Of a stretch of DNA of 64,000 bases, positions 55,289 to 64,000 are shown piece by piece. Origin of the DNA: Cognatishimia sp. MH4019 (GTDB lineage Bacteria; Pseudomonadota; Alphaproteobacteria; Rhodobacterales; Rhodobacteraceae); contig NZ_JAHTBL010000003.1 of the NCBI RefSeq assembly GCF_020177595.1, positions 248,001-312,000 on the forward strand. The letters run 5' to 3'. Numbering within the stretch: the stretch's first letter is position 1; each line of letters starts with the position of its first letter. The position numbers and the translations under genes are program-made. The notes below the pieces were generated by a model that made no database searches, was not told the DNA's origin, and saw only the letters and a list, made by a program, of their open reading frames with translations.

Positions 55289-55317
55289 TTGAAATGTTCT
55301 CTTTTTGATCTCATAAG
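55289..55317 (+). promoter_or_regulatory. recA promoter
   Basis: TTGAAA (55289-55294) and CATAAG (55312-55317) are separated by 17 bases, matching five and four of six consensus positions. Transcription would start near 55324, at the LexA box. An imperfect second box, GTTC-N7-GATC, lies in the spacer at 55296-55310. Confidence 0.6.
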
Positions 55318-55323
55318 GAGTGA

Positions 55324-55338
55324 GAACAAGAGGCGAAC
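55324..55338. promoter_or_regulatory. LexA (SOS) box of recA
   Basis: GAAC at 55324-55327 and GAAC at 55335-55338 with seven bases between, i.e. GTTC-N7-GTTC on the other strand, the direct-repeat LexA box of Alphaproteobacteria. It ends 52 bases before recA and sits at the predicted transcription start, where LexA would block it. Confidence 0.85.
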
Positions 55339-55390
55339 AAAAGCAAAGATTGCCGCCCCAATGGCGGTATGAAATAAGGATGGCAACCCA

Positions 55391-56485
55391 ATGGCAATGG
55401 CAGATATTTCCGGCATGACCGATAAAAAAGCGACCGACAAACAAAAGGCGCTCGACAGCGCGTTGGCCCAGATCGAACGTCAGTTCGGCAAGGGCTCGAT
55501 CATGAAGCTTGGCGCGGGCCAAGCCATTCAGGAGATTGAGGCGACATCGACCGGCTCGCTGGGCCTTGATATCGCTCTGGGCATAGGTGGTCTGCCCAAG
55601 GGCCGCATTGTTGAGATTTATGGCCCCGAAAGCTCGGGCAAGACGACGCTGACCCTGCATTGTGTGGCCGAAGAACAGAAAAAAGGCGGTGTGTGCGCCT
55701 TTGTTGATGCGGAACACGCGCTGGACCCGCAATACGCCAAGAAGCTGGGCGTTAACCTTGAGGAATTGCTGATCTCGCAGCCTGACACTGGTGAGCAGGC
55801 TTTGGAGATTGTCGACACGCTTGTCCGCTCGGGTGCGGTGAACATGGTCGTCGTGGATTCGGTGGCCGCCCTGACGCCGAAATCCGAATTGGAAGGCGAT
55901 ATGGGCGACAGCTCGGTCGGTGTGCATGCGCGCTTGATGAGCCAGGCGATGCGCAAACTGACCGGATCGATCGCGCGCTCGAATTGCATGGTGATTTTCA
56001 TCAACCAGATTCGCATGAAGATCGGTGTGATGTTTGGCAGCCCTGAGACAACGACGGGAGGCAACGCGCTGAAATTCTACAGTTCGGTCCGTTTGGATAT
56101 CCGTCGGATTGGTGCCCTGAAAGATCGTGACGAAGTGGTCGGCAACGCCACCCGTGTCAAGATCGTCAAAAACAAGGTCGCGCCACCCTTCAAGCAGGTC
56201 GAATTTGACATCATGTATGGCGAAGGCATCTCGAAAATGGGCGAGTTGCTGGATCTGGGCGTCAAGGCCGGGATTGTCGAGAAGTCGGGCGCGTGGTTCT
56301 CCTATGGGGACGAGCGGATCGGGCAGGGGCGTGAGAACGCAAAAACCTTCCTGAAGGAAAACAGCCGCACCGCGCTGGAGATCGAAGACAAAATCCGCGC
56401 CGCCCACGGCCTCGATTTCGAGATGCCCCCGGAAGAAGCCAAGGGCGAAGGCCTGGACGGTGACGGGGACGTGCTGGAAAGCTGA
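55391..56485 (+). CDS. recA: recombinase RecA
   Basis: 364 aa strand-exchange ATPase and LexA co-protease. Walker [10 protein letters not shown] is at 78-86. Other marks are [10 protein letters not shown], the L2 region [21 protein letters not shown], and the acidic C-terminal tail. A second ATG lies two codons in. The gene has its own LexA-controlled promoter and a strong terminator, so it is a single-gene unit between cckA and alaS. Confidence 0.98.
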   Translation: MAMADISGMTDKKATDKQKALDSALAQIERQFGKGSIMKLGAGQAIQEIEATSTGSLGLDIALGIGGLPKGRIVEIYGPESSGKTTLTLHCVAEEQKKGGVCAFVDAEHALDPQYAKKLGVNLEELLISQPDTGEQALEIVDTLVRSGAVNMVVVDSVAALTPKSELEGDMGDSSVGVHARLMSQAMRKLTGSIARSNCMVIFINQIRMKIGVMFGSPETTTGGNALKFYSSVRLDIRRIGALKDRDEVVGNATRVKIVKNKVAPPFKQVEFDIMYGEGISKMGELLDLGVKAGIVEKSGAWFSYGDERIGQGRENAKTFLKENSRTALEIEDKIRAAHGLDFEMPPEEAKGEGLDGDGDVLES

Positions 56486-56505
56486 TCGTGACATAATGAA
56501 TGATG

Positions 56506-56537
56506 AAAGGGCTGGCCACGCGCCAGCCCTTTTCTTG
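56506..56537 (+). terminator. Rho-independent terminator after recA
   Basis: AAAGGGCTGGC pairs with GCCAGCCCTTT around the loop CACGC and is followed by TTTTCTTG. It lies 21 bases behind the recA stop. Confidence 0.92.
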
Positions 56538-56602
56538 TTGTGGACACTCCCCATCAGCAGGGCTATCTCAGGGAGGTCCGAGACCCGCCGCGAAAGAAGC
56601 CC

Positions 56603-59260
56603 ATGCCTACGCTGAATGATATCCGTTCGACCTTTCTGAATTACTTTGAAAAACAAGGGCATAGGATCGTCCCGTCAAGCCCGCTTGTGCCGCGCAACGA
56701 TCCAACCTTGATGTTCGCCAATTCGGGTATGGTTCAGTTCAAGAACCTGTTTACCGGGTTGGAGCATCGCGACTACACCCGCGCGACCACTGCACAGAAA
56801 TGCGTGCGCGCGGGCGGCAAGCATAATGACCTCGACAATGTGGGCTACACGATGCGGCACCACACGTTTTTCGAGATGATGGGCAACTTTTCGTTTGGCG
56901 ATTATTTCAAGAACCAGGCGATCCCGTTTGCGTGGGACGTGATTACCAAAGAGCTTGATATTCCTAAGGAAAAGTTGGTCGTTACTGTTTACCACGATGA
57001 TGATGAGGCCGCCGATATTTGGAAGAAGGTTGCCGGGTTCAGCGATGACCGGATCATTCGCATCGCCACGGATGACAATTTCTGGATGATGGGGCCAACC
57101 GGACCTTGTGGCCCGTCTTCTGAGATTTTCTTTGATCACGGCGATCATATCTGGGGCGGTCCTCCGGGCTCGCCCGAGGAAGATGGCGACCGGTTTGTCG
57201 AAATCTGGAACCTCGTCTTCATGCAGTATGAGCAGTTCGAGGATGGCACGCGCTACCCACTTCCCAATCAGTCGATTGATACGGGGATGGGGATCGAACG
57301 GGTCGCGGCGCTGTTGCAAGGCACGAATGACAATTACGCGACGGATCTGATGCGCAGCCTGATCGAGGCATCGGCCAACGCGTCCTCCACCGATCCGGAT
57401 GGCCCCGGCAAGACCCATCACCGGGTGATCGCCGATCACCTCCGCTCGACCTCTTTCCTGATTGCTGATGGTGTGATGCCCAGCAATGACGGGCGCGGCT
57501 ATGTGCTTCGCCGGATCATGCGGCGCGCGATGCGGCATGCGCATTTGCTGGGTGTAAAAGACCCGCTGATGTATCGGCTTGTCCCTGCGCTGGTCGGCCA
57601 GATGGGGGCGGCCTATCCTGAATTGGGTCAGGCGCAGGCGTTGATTGAAGAGACGTTGAAGCTGGAAGAGACCCGTTTCAAACAAACATTGGAGCGCGGG
57701 CTGCGCTTGCTGGATGACGAATTGGACGGCTTGCCAGAAGAGGCGGCGTTGCCGGGCGAGGCGGCTTTCAAGCTTTATGATACCTACGGCTTCCCGCTGG
57801 ATTTGACGCAGGATGCCCTGCGCGAAAAGGGACGTTCGGTCGATACCGACGGCTTTGATGCCGCCATGGCCGAGCAAAAGGCCAAGGCGCGTGCGGCGTG
57901 GTCAGGCTCGGGCGAGACGGCAGATGCGACGGTATGGTTCGATATTGCCGATACGTCCGGGACAACGGATTTTCTGGGCTACGACACCGAAGTGGCGGAA
58001 GGTCAGATAGTGGCTTTGGTGCAGGATGCGGCTGAGGTCGAGACAGCTAAAGCGGGTCAATCGGTGCAGGTCGTTCTGAACCAGACGCCGTTCTATGCAG
58101 AGAGCGGTGGTCAGGTTGGTGACAGCGGCGTGCTGAAAACGGACACCGGTCGCGTGACGATTACGGATACGCGCAAAGTTGCGGGGGTCTTCATTCATAT
58201 CGGTGAAGTGGCTGAGGGAGAGGTCGTCAAAGGGCAGGGCGCGGAACTGGAGGTTGATCACGGTCGCCGCACCGCGATCCGCGCCAACCACTCGGCGACG
58301 CATTTGCTGCATGAAGCGCTGCGCAAGGCGCTTGGCGATCACGTTGCACAGCGCGGATCGCTGAATGCCGAGGATCGCCTGCGGTTCGATTTCAGTCATG
58401 GCAAGGCGCTGACAGCCGCTGAACTGAAGGGCATCGAGGAAGAGGTGAATGCCTATATTCGTCAGAACGCGCCGGTTGAGACGCGGATCATGACGCCCGA
58501 TGATGCGCGCGAGCTCGGAGCGCAGGCGCTCTTTGGTGAGAAGTACGGCGACGAGGTGCGCGTCGTGTCGATGGGGCGTGAGGTTGGATCGGGCAAAGGC
58601 AGCGACGGGGCGACCTATTCGCTTGAGCTTTGCGGGGGCACCCATGTGCGGCAAACCGGCGATATCGGTGTCTTCGTAACGCTGGGGGACAGCGCCTCCA
58701 GTGCGGGTGTGCGCCGGGTCGAAGCGCTGACTGGAGAGGCGGCGTTTCGCTATCTCAGCGATCAGGATCATCGTTTGTCCGACGTCGCGTTGGCGCTCAA
58801 GGCACGGCCTGAGGAGGTCGGCGACCGCGTCAAGGCACTGATGGACGAGCGTAAGGCACTGGCCAATGAGGTCGCTCAGTTGCGCCGCGAATTGGCGATG
58901 TCCGGTGGTTGTCAGGCTGAGGTAAAGGCCAAAGATATCAATGGCGTGGCGTTCATAGCTCAAGTGCTTTCTGGTGTGACTGGCAAGGATTTGCCTGCGC
59001 TCGTGGATGAGCACAAGGCGCAACTGGAAAGCGGCGCGGTGTTGTTGATTGCGGATGCGGACGGCAAAGCAGCCGTAGCCGCGGGTGTGACGAAGGACCT
59101 GACCGACACCGTCTCGGCGGTCGATCTGGTAAAGGCCGCTGTGGTTGAACTTGGCGGTAAAGGCGGCGGTGGCCGGCCTGACATGGCGCAGGGTGGCGGT
59201 AAGAACGCCGCCAACGCAGATGCCGCAATCAAGGCGGCGGAAGCTGTCATTGGAGGATAA
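56603..59260 (+). CDS. alaS: alanyl-tRNA synthetase
   Basis: 885 aa class II synthetase. The start at 56603 gives the usual opening [15 protein letters not shown]. The aminoacylation core covers residues 1-440 (motif 2 and TGMGIERV). The editing domain zinc ligands are H563 and H567 (HSATH) and C677 and H681 (CGGTH). The C-terminal DHHA1 part ends [12 protein letters not shown]. Full length for the family. One base separates it from the DUF1330 gene. Confidence 0.97.
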   Translation: MPTLNDIRSTFLNYFEKQGHRIVPSSPLVPRNDPTLMFANSGMVQFKNLFTGLEHRDYTRATTAQKCVRAGGKHNDLDNVGYTMRHHTFFEMMGNFSFGDYFKNQAIPFAWDVITKELDIPKEKLVVTVYHDDDEAADIWKKVAGFSDDRIIRIATDDNFWMMGPTGPCGPSSEIFFDHGDHIWGGPPGSPEEDGDRFVEIWNLVFMQYEQFEDGTRYPLPNQSIDTGMGIERVAALLQGTNDNYATDLMRSLIEASANASSTDPDGPGKTHHRVIADHLRSTSFLIADGVMPSNDGRGYVLRRIMRRAMRHAHLLGVKDPLMYRLVPALVGQMGAAYPELGQAQALIEETLKLEETRFKQTLERGLRLLDDELDGLPEEAALPGEAAFKLYDTYGFPLDLTQDALREKGRSVDTDGFDAAMAEQKAKARAAWSGSGETADATVWFDIADTSGTTDFLGYDTEVAEGQIVALVQDAAEVETAKAGQSVQVVLNQTPFYAESGGQVGDSGVLKTDTGRVTITDTRKVAGVFIHIGEVAEGEVVKGQGAELEVDHGRRTAIRANHSATHLLHEALRKALGDHVAQRGSLNAEDRLRFDFSHGKALTAAELKGIEEEVNAYIRQNAPVETRIMTPDDARELGAQALFGEKYGDEVRVVSMGREVGSGKGSDGATYSLELCGGTHVRQTGDIGVFVTLGDSASSAGVRRVEALTGEAAFRYLSDQDHRLSDVALALKARPEEVGDRVKALMDERKALANEVAQLRRELAMSGGCQAEVKAKDINGVAFIAQVLSGVTGKDLPALVDEHKAQLESGAVLLIADADGKAAVAAGVTKDLTDTVSAVDLVKAAVVELGGKGGGGRPDMAQGGGKNAANADAAIKAAEAVIGG

Positions 59261-59261
59261 G

Positions 59262-59549
59262 ATGGGTGCTTTGTGGATTGCACATGTGACGGTGACGGAC
59301 GAGGCGGCTTACGCTGAATATGCGAAACGCGCGACCGTTGCGATTGCTGAGCATGGTGGCGTGTTTCTGGCGCGCGGCGGCAAGTACGAACAGCTAGAGG
59401 GCAGGGACCGCCCGCGCAATGTCGTGGCACGGTTCGAAAGCCTTCAGGCGGCTCATGACTGCTACCATTCGGACGCTTATCAAGAGGCGTTGAGTTACGC
59501 CAAAGGCGCGTCCGAACGGGATCTGATGATCCTTGAAGAACTGGAATAG
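59262..59549 (+). CDS. DUF1330 domain-containing protein
   Basis: 95 aa ferredoxin-like-fold protein. LWIAHVTVTDEAAYAEYAKRATVAIAEHGG-type opening (residues 4-33) and FESLQAAHDCYHSDAYQEA are DUF1330 hallmarks. The function is unknown; the fold is that of small antibiotic-monooxygenase-like dimers. GGAGG before the ATG overlaps the alaS end, so it is co-transcribed with alaS. A two-way terminator follows. Confidence 0.88.
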   Translation: MGALWIAHVTVTDEAAYAEYAKRATVAIAEHGGVFLARGGKYEQLEGRDRPRNVVARFESLQAAHDCYHSDAYQEALSYAKGASERDLMILEELE

Positions 59550-59551
59550 GT

Positions 59552-59578
59552 AAAGGGCGCCGCAACGGGCGCCCTTTT
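59552..59578. terminator. bidirectional terminator between DUF1330 and typA genes
   Basis: AAAGGGCGCC pairs with GGCGCCCTTT around a six-base loop, with T-runs on both strands. It serves the plus-strand alaS unit and the minus-strand typA gene, which ends five bases away. Confidence 0.88.
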
Positions 59579-59582
59579 CATA

Positions 59583-61397
59583 TCAGCTTGCGCGGGCTTG
59601 GCGCTTGCGCTCATGCGGGTCCAGATAGCGCTTGCGCAGGCGGATCGCGTTGGGCGTCACTTCGACCAGTTCGTCATCGTCGATATAGGCAATCGCCTCT
59701 TCCAGCGACATTTTTACAGGGGTCGTGAGGCGGACGTTTTCGTCGGTGCCAGAGGCCCGGACGTTGGTCAGCTTCTTGCCCTTGAGCGGGTTCACCTCAA
59801 GATCGTTTTCGCGGCTGTGTTCACCGATAATCATGCCCTGATAGACGTCTTCTTGCGCGCCGATGAAGAACTTGCCGCGGTCCTCAAGATTGAAGATCGC
59901 ATAGGCCACGGACACCCCGTTCTCCATCGAGATCAGCACGCCTGCGCGACGGCCGGGGATCGGGCCTTTATGCGGGGCCCAGTCGTGGAAGACGCGGTTC
60001 AGGACGCCTGTGCCGCGCGTGTCGGTCAGAAACTCGCCGTGATAACCGATCAGGCCGCGCGACGGGACATGGGCGATGATGCGGGTTTTGCCACTGTTTT
60101 GCTTCATCTCGACCAGCTCGCCTTTGCGCGCGCCAGTGATCTTTTCGATGACCGAGCCGGAATATTCATCATCGACATCAATCGTGACTTCCTCGATCGG
60201 CTCATGGCGCTGACCGTCGATCTCTTGGAACAGCACCTGCGGGCGCGAGATTGACAGTTCGAACCCCTCGCGGCGCATGTTTTCGATCAGAACGCCCATC
60301 TGCAATTCGCCGCGCCCGGCCACTTCGAAGGCTTCGCCGCCCGGTGTGTCGGTGATGCGGATGGCGACGTTGGATTCGGCTTCCTTCATCAGACGTTCGC
60401 GGATCACGCGGGATTGGACCTTCTTGCCGTCGCGGCCCGACAAAGGGCTGTCGTTGATGCCAAAAGTGACGGTGATCGTGGGTGGGTCAATGGGCTGGGC
60501 GTCGAGCGGCGTATCCACTTCGGGCGCGCAGATCGTATCGGCCACGGTGGCTTTGGTCATCCCGGCGAGGCTGACGATATCGCCGGCTTCGGCCACGTCG
60601 ATGGGCGATTGCGCCAGACCGCGAAACGCCATGATCTTGGTCACGCGGAACTGTTCGATCTTGTCGCCTTCGCGCGACAGCGCTTTGACGGTTTCGCCTG
60701 TTTTCAGCGTTCCGCTTTCCACGCGACCTGTCAGCAGACGGCCGATGAACGGGTCGGACCCCAGCGTGGTGACGAGCATGGTAAACGGCTCAGCCTGACG
60801 CTGGATTTGCGCGGGCGCGGGGACGTGATCGACAACAAGATCAAAGAGCGCAGAGAGGTCCTTGCGCGGGCCATCCAGTTCAGCGTCGCACCAGCCGTTG
60901 CGGCCAGAGGCGTAGAGCGCGGGGAAATCCAGCTGCTCTTCATTGGCATCGAGGTTGGCGAAGAGATCGAACACCTCGTCCAGCGCGCGGTCGGGTTCGG
61001 CGTCGGGCTTGTCGACCTTGTTCAGAACCACAATCGGGCGCAGACCCAAGGCCAGCGCTTTGGAGGTCACGAATTTCGTCTGGGGCATCGGGCCTTCGGC
61101 CGCATCGACCAGCAAAACAACGCCGTCGACCATGCTCAGGATACGCTCCACCTCGCCGCCGAAATCGGCGTGGCCGGGGGTGTCGACGATGTTGATGCGG
61201 GTGTTGTTCCACTCAACCGAAGTGGCTTTGGCAAGGATCGTGATGCCGCGTTCGCGCTCCAGATCGTTGCTGTCCATGGCGCGTTCGGTGGTCGCCTGGT
61301 TCTCGCGATAGGTGCCGGATTGCTTGAGAAGCTCGTCCACCAGCGTCGTCTTGCCGTGGTCCACGTGAGCGATGATTGCGATGTTGCGCAGGTCCAT
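59583..61397 (-). CDS. typA: translational GTPase TypA/BipA
   Basis: 604 aa ribosome-binding GTPase used in stress and low-temperature ribosome assembly. The start at 61397 gives the standard opening [21 protein letters not shown] with the P-loop. [18 protein letters not shown] (G3) and [11 protein letters not shown] (G4) follow, then EF-G-like domains and the BipA-specific C-terminal region with [19 protein letters not shown]. In-frame ATGs 5 and 13 codons upstream are less likely. Confidence 0.96.
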   Translation of the reverse strand: MDLRNIAIIAHVDHGKTTLVDELLKQSGTYRENQATTERAMDSNDLERERGITILAKATSVEWNNTRINIVDTPGHADFGGEVERILSMVDGVVLLVDAAEGPMPQTKFVTSKALALGLRPIVVLNKVDKPDAEPDRALDEVFDLFANLDANEEQLDFPALYASGRNGWCDAELDGPRKDLSALFDLVVDHVPAPAQIQRQAEPFTMLVTTLGSDPFIGRLLTGRVESGTLKTGETVKALSREGDKIEQFRVTKIMAFRGLAQSPIDVAEAGDIVSLAGMTKATVADTICAPEVDTPLDAQPIDPPTITVTFGINDSPLSGRDGKKVQSRVIRERLMKEAESNVAIRITDTPGGEAFEVAGRGELQMGVLIENMRREGFELSISRPQVLFQEIDGQRHEPIEEVTIDVDDEYSGSVIEKITGARKGELVEMKQNSGKTRIIAHVPSRGLIGYHGEFLTDTRGTGVLNRVFHDWAPHKGPIPGRRAGVLISMENGVSVAYAIFNLEDRGKFFIGAQEDVYQGMIIGEHSRENDLEVNPLKGKKLTNVRASGTDENVRLTTPVKMSLEEAIAYIDDDELVEVTPNAIRLRKRYLDPHERKRQARAS

Positions 61398-61496
61398 TGG
61401 GTCAGCCTTCATAAGGGAGTTGCGCGCCGCATACACTGCACATGCAGCATTGGCTAGGGGGAAAGGCGTGTGCCGTGTGGGCGTGACTGAAATGCC

Positions 61497-62123
61497 CTAG
61501 CTGCCCAGATAGCGGTCTTTGCGATGATTGATCGCGATCAGCACATTGATCACCACAGCCCCCAGCAGCGAATAAAGCACGACCGATGCGGGGAACAGGA
61601 TGAAGGCTACGCCGAAGATCACCAGATCGACGCCCAATTGCATCCAGCCTGCGGGGAAGTTGGTGCGATCCTGAATGAGCAGAGCAACAACGCCCAGCCC
61701 GCCCATGGAGCCGCCATGGCGGAAGATCACCAACAGGCCCGTGCCGGTGACAAGCCCGAAGATCAGCGCGCCCAGTGCAGGCTCCAGCTGCTCAAAGACC
61801 AGACCCATCGGGATCAGTTCGGTCAAAAGCGCAAGGGCGGCAACGCAGCCGAGGGATTTCAGCGTGAACGCGCGGCCCATGCGGGTCCAAGCGAGCCAGT
61901 AAAACGGAAGGTTGATCAGCAGGAATACCAACCCGAAGCTATAGCCCGTCAAATAGGAGAGGATCACCGCAATGCCTGCCATCTGCCCGGTGATCAGCCC
62001 TAGATGGGTCAGAATCGTCAGCCCCAGAGCGCAGAAAAACACGCCCGTGGAGAGGCCTTGGGCATCTTCCAAGGGGCTGTGTCTGACCGCTTTGGGGTCG
62101 GGAAAGGGAACGCGTGCTGGCAT
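61497..62123 (-). CDS. YitT family membrane protein
   Basis: 208 aa with five hydrophobic segments at about residues 25-45, 48-75, 86-108, 113-135 and 160-195. LTHLGLITGQMAGIAVILSYLTGYSFGLVFLLINLPFY and RHGGSMGGLGVVALLI are typical of the YitT family (DUF161-type), whose transport role is unknown. It lacks the C-terminal DUF2179 cytoplasmic domain of many YitT proteins. It lies 44 bases downstream of icd. Confidence 0.85.
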   Translation of the reverse strand: MPARVPFPDPKAVRHSPLEDAQGLSTGVFFCALGLTILTHLGLITGQMAGIAVILSYLTGYSFGLVFLLINLPFYWLAWTRMGRAFTLKSLGCVAALALLTELIPMGLVFEQLEPALGALIFGLVTGTGLLVIFRHGGSMGGLGVVALLIQDRTNFPAGWMQLGVDLVIFGVAFILFPASVVLYSLLGAVVINVLIAINHRKDRYLGS

Positions 62124-62167
62124 AAATTCGTATTTATGGCAGAAAGGCTGACCTTACCAGCCCTTCT

Positions 62168-63376
62168 TTACATGGCTGCGTTCAGGTTCTCGTCAATCTT
62201 TTCCAGGAAGCCTTCGGTCGTCAGCCAGCTTTGATCCGGGCCGACCAGCAGGGCGAGGTCCTTGGTCATGTGACCGCTTTCGACCGTGTCCACGATGACC
62301 TTTTCCAAGGTTTCGGCGAACGCGGTGAGTTGGGTATTGTCGTCCAGCTTCGCACGATGCTTCAGGCCGCCGGTCCACGCAAAAATTGACGCGATGGAGT
62401 TGGTCGACGTCGCCTCGCCCTTCTGGTGCTGGCGGTAGTGGCGCGTGACGGTGCCGTGGGCGGCCTCCGCCTCCACGATTTTGCCGTCGGGCGTCATCAG
62501 TTGCGAGGTCATCAGACCCAGCGAGCCGAAACCCTGCGCGACCGTGTCAGATTGCACGTCGCCATCGTAGTTCTTGGTGGCCCAGACAAACCCGCCGTTC
62601 CATTTCATCGCGCAAGCGACCATGTCGTCGATCAGGCGGTGCTGGTATTCGATCCCAGCCTCTTTGAACTGCGCTTCAAATTCTTCCTCGTAGATGCGCT
62701 GGAAGATCTGCAGGAACTGGCCGTCATATTGCTTTAGGATCGTGTTCTTGGTCGAGAGATACACCGGCCAGCCGAGGTTCAAACCGTAATTCAGGGAGGC
62801 CCGCGCGAAATCCTCGATGCTTTTGTCGAGGTTATACATGCCCATATAGACGCCCGAGGAGGGGGCGTCGAACACCTCATGCTCGATCGCTTGCCCGTCT
62901 TCGCCCACGAATTTCATCGACAGCTTACCGGGGCCGGGGAATTTCATATCCGTCGCGCGGTATTGATCGCCGTAGGCATGCCGCCCGATCACGATGGGCC
63001 GGGTCCAGCCGGGCACGAGGCGTGGGACGTTCTTGCAGATGATCGGCGCGCGGAAGACGACGCCGCCGAGGATATTGCGGATTGTGCCATTGGGAGAGCG
63101 CCACATCTGCTTGAGGCCAAACTCCTCAACCCGTTGTTCATCGGGTGTGATCGTTGCGCATTTGACGCCAACGCCGATCTCCTTGATCTTTTCGGCGGCA
63201 TCAATGGTAATCTGGTCGTTGGTGCGGTCGCGTTCCTCAATCCCCAGATCGTAGTACAACAGATCAATGTCGAGATAGGGGAGGATCAGCTTGGTTTTGA
63301 TGAAGTCCCAGATGATACGGGTCATCTCGTCGCCGTCGAGTTCAACGACAGGGTTCTCTACTTTGATCTTGGACAT
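62168..63376 (-). CDS. icd: NADP-dependent isocitrate dehydrogenase
   Basis: 402 aa TCA-cycle enzyme that turns isocitrate into 2-oxoglutarate, CO2 and NADPH. It is the eukaryote-like homodimeric type, opening with [30 protein letters not shown] binds isocitrate, YDGDVQSD carries metal-binding aspartates, and [11 protein letters not shown] contacts NADP. Length is right for this type, shorter than E. coli Icd. Confidence 0.96.
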   Translation of the reverse strand: MSKIKVENPVVELDGDEMTRIIWDFIKTKLILPYLDIDLLYYDLGIEERDRTNDQITIDAAEKIKEIGVGVKCATITPDEQRVEEFGLKQMWRSPNGTIRNILGGVVFRAPIICKNVPRLVPGWTRPIVIGRHAYGDQYRATDMKFPGPGKLSMKFVGEDGQAIEHEVFDAPSSGVYMGMYNLDKSIEDFARASLNYGLNLGWPVYLSTKNTILKQYDGQFLQIFQRIYEEEFEAQFKEAGIEYQHRLIDDMVACAMKWNGGFVWATKNYDGDVQSDTVAQGFGSLGLMTSQLMTPDGKIVEAEAAHGTVTRHYRQHQKGEATSTNSIASIFAWTGGLKHRAKLDDNTQLTAFAETLEKVIVDTVESGHMTKDLALLVGPDQSWLTTEGFLEKIDENLNAAM

Positions 63377-63416
63377 GGGATCTCCGACGGAGTGAGTATT
63401 TTTGCAAAGATGAAGC

Positions 63417-63998
63417 CTAGGAGGCGTTTTGGAAATAGGTGTGGATGCGACCTTTTAGATGATCCCACAGGGCAGGGGCGCCGCGCGCGACTTTGGTGCC
63501 GACCATCTGGTCCACCCGGTCCTCGGTGACATTGTATTTGGCCCAAGTTCCGCCGTTCGAGGCGAGGTTCAGAACAGGCGGCAAAGCGCGGTCGATGGCT
63601 TTGGCGAAGACTGCGTCAGGGGTGGCTGCGGCTTCAAATTCATCCCACAAGGCGCGGAATGTCTGGGCCTGATCTTTCGGAAGCATCCCGAAAAGCCGAT
63701 CCGCGGCGGCCTTCTCTTCGGCTTCGATATCGTTGACGGCAGGCACATCAAAGATCGGATTATCGCCTGCATCAATCTCGACAATGTCGTGAATCAACAG
63801 CATCTGGATGACGCGGGCGAGATCGACACGCGCATCGGCCTGATCTGCCATGACCAGCGCAAAGAGCGCCACATGCCAGCTATGCTCTGCCGAGTTCTCG
63901 GGGCGAGATCGGTCGGTCAGGATATTGCCACGGTTGACGGACTTGAGCTTGTCGACCTCTGTCAGAAAGGCCAGTTGCTGCTCAAGCCGTGCGCTCAT
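63417..63998 (-). CDS. HD-domain hydrolase (YfbR/HDDC2-like 5'-nucleotidase)
   Basis: 193 aa. The metal site is H39 or H42 (AEHSWH), H70-D71 ([12 protein letters not shown]) and a later aspartate (D137 region, [10 protein letters not shown]). The opening [19 protein letters not shown] matches HDDC2/YfbR-like phosphohydrolases that dephosphorylate deoxynucleoside monophosphates. The start codon is two bases from the window end, and an upstream start outside the window cannot be excluded. It lies 40 bases upstream of icd on the same strand. Confidence 0.85.
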   Translation of the reverse strand: MSARLEQQLAFLTEVDKLKSVNRGNILTDRSRPENSAEHSWHVALFALVMADQADARVDLARVIQMLLIHDIVEIDAGDNPIFDVPAVNDIEAEEKAAADRLFGMLPKDQAQTFRALWDEFEAAATPDAVFAKAIDRALPPVLNLASNGGTWAKYNVTEDRVDQMVGTKVARGAPALWDHLKGRIHTYFQNAS

Positions 63999-64000
63999 CG

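Overview
The window looks like chromosomal DNA of a marine Rhodobacteraceae (Roseobacter-group) alphaproteobacterium. Four things point there: a dmdA-acuI pair for dimethylsulfoniopropionate (DMSP), the trgA-trgB-cysK arrangement first known from Rhodobacter, a CckA kinase gene behind a perfect CtrA-type box, and a recA gene with the alphaproteobacterial GAAC-N7-GAAC LexA box. DNA is GC-rich and densely coding, with many ATGA/GTGA start-stop overlaps. No insertion sequence, phage gene or CRISPR array was seen, and no stretch above 300 bases lacks a gene.

Layout. 0-4.5 kb: DUF2182, DUF1326 and DinB genes running straight into dmdA-acuI and a GNAT gene. 4.5-15.2 kb: a JAMM-like lipoprotein, a class V aminotransferase, photolyase-cfa, trgAB-cysK, a DUF3772 MscS channel, AlaX and a small membrane protein. 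15.3 kb: tRNA-Ser(GGA). 15.5-19.2 kb: 5-oxoprolinase genes pxpBCA flanked on both sides by SpoIIAA-like proteins. 19.3-29.3 kb: an alpha-glucoside regulon in two divergent arms (aglR-bgl-glk and aglEFGAK) with two matching LacI-type operators between them. 29.4-34.7 kb: peroxiredoxin-like protein, TRAP transporter, HpcH/HpaI aldolase, BON-LysM protein. 34.8-39.6 kb: fused MFS/spermidine-synthase-like protein, agmatinase, guaB.

39.7-50.7 kb is the most interesting part: a divergent catabolic cluster built around an RpiR regulator. One arm holds regulator, Rieske oxygenase, aldehyde dehydrogenase and an AhpD-like protein. The other holds a DMGDH/GcvT-type flavoprotein, an MDR oxidoreductase, two tandem enolase-superfamily enzymes with a racemase-type lysine pair, and a class III aminotransferase. 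The parts suggest stepwise N-demethylation, epimerisation and transamination of a quaternary amine (betaine). The substrate is unknown, and no reductase partner or transporter is present.

50.8-64 kb is housekeeping: an RsmB-type methyltransferase, cckA, a sulfotransferase-like gene, recA, alaS, a DUF1330 protein, typA, a YitT membrane protein, icd and an HD-domain hydrolase. The two regulatory boxes in this part tie CckA to the CtrA circuit and recA to the SOS response.
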